Virus record (IMG/VR): IMGVR_UViG_3300035703_000038
Coordinates: 1 to 64,000 of that record
Direction: 5' to 3' (one strand)
Length of the DNA stretch: 64,000 nt
Origin: a virus
Below the pieces are notes generated by a model, which saw only the letters and a program-made list of their open reading frames with translations, was not told the origin of the DNA and did not search any database. Within the stretch, counting starts at the first letter, position 1. Each line of letters begins with the position of its first letter. A program made the position numbers and the translations under genes. Shown here one piece after another: positions 61,967-64,000 of the stretch.

Positions 61967-64000
61967 ATGGCAGGCAAATTACCAGGTAGAGCGTTAGATC
62001 CAACAACAACAATAACGATTAATAATATATCGTTTGGGGATAATGTTGCTGTTAATTCATCTGTCGTTGTCTTAGGCAACTCTACAGTTAATACTGTAGT
62101 TAACTCTACAGCAGTTGTCACACCATCAGTCAATGTTGGTTCTAATGTTTTTGTCAACACAAGTACTATACATCTTGGCAACTCTACAGTCAACACTGTC
62201 ATTCATACAACAGGCTTTACTGGTAATGGTGCTGGCTTACATAGTGTCAATGCTGCAGCACTAGAAGGGAACACCGTTGCCAATATTTTAACATCTGCCA
62301 ACACTGCTGCTAATACTTTGGCATCTGCTGCGTTCACTAATGCAGCCTCTAGAGCCGACTCAGCATATTCCAATGCAGCATCATATGCTGACACAAAGGC
62401 TGGTCAAGCATTTACTAATGCTGTATCCTATGCTGCATCCAACACATATGTCAATAATACATTCCTACCTCTTGCTGGTGGCACATTAACTGGCAATCTA
62501 ACTGTCAATGCAACGGCTAATATTGTTTCTAACTTATCAGCTAATAATGTTACATTTAGAGGTGATGTTCAGATTGATGGTAACTTAGTTGTATCTGGTA
62601 CAAGTGTTACATTGAATGCTGCTAGCTTAGCTATTGAAGATAATATGATCTATTTAAATAATGGATCTCAAGTTACCCACCCCGATCTTGGCTTCGCTGG
62701 TAACTATAATGACGGCAGCTACAAGCACGCTGGCTTCTTTAGAGATGCCACAGATGGCGTTTGGAAAGTATATGATGGATACACTCCAGAGCCAGATGCT
62801 TCTGCATATATTGATACAAGTAATGCCTCATTTAGAATTGCTGATTTTACTGCCAACGTTGTAACAGCGGCAAGTATTAATGTTGTAAGTGGAGCATTAA
62901 CAACTATTGCGGCAGGTAATACTACCATTACTGGTTTTGCTAATGTAATAGGCGTAAGTAACACAGATGGTTTGAGAGTAGTAAGAAATGCTGGCGTTAC
63001 GTCGCAGTATATAGAATTGAATACAAATGCTAGTGCAGCTTATGTTACCTTTAATTCTAGTGCTAGTAACCCTAAAGATGTTTATTATGATATACCACCA
63101 GCTAATAACACATCTGATATATTCCACATGTTTAGAGTTAGCGCTCTAGATAAACTTAAAGTCAATACTTCTGTTGTAACTGTAAATGCACAATTATCTG
63201 CTGGTAATACTACTATTACTGGTTTGGCTAATGTATCAGGCAATGTAACAGTATCAGGTTCATACCTGTTTGTAGGTCAAGATGTAAGATCTAATGGTCA
63301 AATTAGAGCTACTGGTTGGTATAACACACCATCATCCTCCAGAGATGGACCAGCCATCGAGATAGGTATATCAACCCACGGGTACATTCTATCATATGAT
63401 AGAGACACATCAGCGTATGGTAGAATGTATTTCAACGCCAACAGCTTTTATATACAAACCCAAGGTACACAAGATGGTACCTATATTGGCAATAGTGGTT
63501 CAACCCATGCCTACTTTGCATCCAACGGTAATGTGGGTATTGGTAATACAAGTCCAATTGATAGATTAGTAATTAGTGATACTAATACAATTATAGTTAG
63601 ACCTAATTTTGCTGGCACGACTGGAATTCCAGCTGGTGTACTGTTTGCTAGCAGAAATACCGCTAACTTAACATTTGCTGCTGACAGTTCCTCAGGGGCA
63701 GCTGGCCAAGGTATAAACATTTCTGCTTATGGTGGCAGCCAATGGTATCGTGGTCTAACATATAACAACAAATCTGGAACACCAGATCTCATATTACAAC
63801 AGGATGGTGGTAATGTTGGTATTGGTAACACAGCTCCTGCAGAGAAGTTAGTAGTAAATGGTCTGACCAGGTTAGGAGGTAATGTTGTTATAACATCCGC
63901 TGGCACACAATGTAAAATAGATTTTGGTAGCGCAACCCAAACACAATGGACTGATTTGATTCTTAAAACAGATACTGGAACAGGTGAAATTTTCCGTGGC
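61967..64000 (+). CDS. Tail fiber, 3' truncated by window (678 codons visible)
   Basis: ATG 61967 starts MAGKLPGRALDPTTTITINNISFGD, closely like the preceding gene's MARKFPGRAFDP start. The frame is open to the window end. GNSTVNTVVNSTA repeats give a shaft, then a helical TADTAANTLASAAFTNAASRADSAYSNAA-like stretch, LAGGTLTGNLTVN, and a globular part resembling the 45,767 fiber (IEDNMIYLNNGSQVTHPDLGFAGNYNDGSYKHAGFFRDATDG). VGIGNT repeats follow. Such fibers usually end in an S74 chaperone, which would lie beyond the window. Confidence 0.83.
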   Translation, partial: MAGKLPGRALDPTTTITINNISFGDNVAVNSSVVVLGNSTVNTVVNSTAVVTPSVNVGSNVFVNTSTIHLGNSTVNTVIHTTGFTGNGAGLHSVNAAALEGNTVANILTSANTAANTLASAAFTNAASRADSAYSNAASYADTKAGQAFTNAVSYAASNTYVNNTFLPLAGGTLTGNLTVNATANIVSNLSANNVTFRGDVQIDGNLVVSGTSVTLNAASLAIEDNMIYLNNGSQVTHPDLGFAGNYNDGSYKHAGFFRDATDGVWKVYDGYTPEPDASAYIDTSNASFRIADFTANVVTAASINVVSGALTTIAAGNTTITGFANVIGVSNTDGLRVVRNAGVTSQYIELNTNASAAYVTFNSSASNPKDVYYDIPPANNTSDIFHMFRVSALDKLKVNTSVVTVNAQLSAGNTTITGLANVSGNVTVSGSYLFVGQDVRSNGQIRATGWYNTPSSSRDGPAIEIGISTHGYILSYDRDTSAYGRMYFNANSFYIQTQGTQDGTYIGNSGSTHAYFASNGNVGIGNTSPIDRLVISDTNTIIVRPNFAGTTGIPAGVLFASRNTANLTFAADSSSGAAGQGINISAYGGSQWYRGLTYNNKSGTPDLILQQDGGNVGIGNTAPAEKLVVNGLTRLGGNVVITSAGTQCKIDFGSATQTQWTDLILKTDTGTGEIFRG

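Overview
The window is a continuous piece of a large T4-like myovirus genome (Pantevenvirales type, probably aquatic). Supporting genes are DNA ligase (gp30-like), helicase loader gp59, ssDNA-binding protein gp32, tape measure gp29, hub and tube genes gp26/51/54/48/27/5/5.4, head completion gp4, baseplate wedge genes gp53/25/6/7/8, and seven exact T4-type late promoters (TATAAATA). The small accessory genes resemble those common in marine T4-like phages (cyanophage and pelagiphage types). The host cannot be named from this window. Coding density is very high, with many ATGA or TAATG overlaps.

Layout. (1) 1-13.5 kb, plus strand: small early/middle genes, most of unknown function, with two sugar/small-molecule-type methyltransferases, a zinc-ribbon protein, a WLM/SprT-like metallopeptidase, DNA ligase, a CAU-anticodon tRNA (probably tRNA-Ile2), a 2OG-Fe(II) oxygenase, gp59 and gp32. 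Several are preceded by sigma70-like promoters, three of which place the predicted +1 exactly on the A of the start codon. The gp32 gene ends at a strong intrinsic terminator. (2) 13.5-18.2 kb, minus strand: a late cluster transcribed gp4 -> unknown -> gp54 -> gp26 -> gp51 -> gp29, from a late promoter at 18,234-18,241. The gp26/gp51 junction carries a textbook -1 frameshift signal. (3) 18.2-27.3 kb, plus strand: gp48, gp53, gp27, gp5 (with a C-terminal M15-like peptidase instead of an internal lysozyme), PAAR tip, gp25, gp6, gp7. (4) 27.3-34.2 kb: one 2,275-residue Thr-rich repetitive protein with a Gly-rich island, inserted between gp7 and gp8. (5) 34.2-45.5 kb: an enlarged gp8, a frame-disrupted ~1,940-codon DUF4815-type structural gene, its C-terminal-type partner, and a fiber with an S74 chaperone. 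(6) 45.5-64 kb: large modular fibers/adhesins built from Ig-like, Calx-beta-like, IPT/TIG, putative-Ig, LamG and Gly-rich modules. The last gene runs off the window.

The parts fit one programme. Early genes prepare the cell and DNA, gp59/gp32 serve replication and recombination, and late promoters drive baseplate, tail and fiber assembly. The strongest candidates for something undescribed are the gp26/gp51 frameshift signal, the Thr-rich giant protein with a domain split across the gp7 boundary, the start-codon-positioned promoters, and a terminator whose hairpin contains a late promoter.
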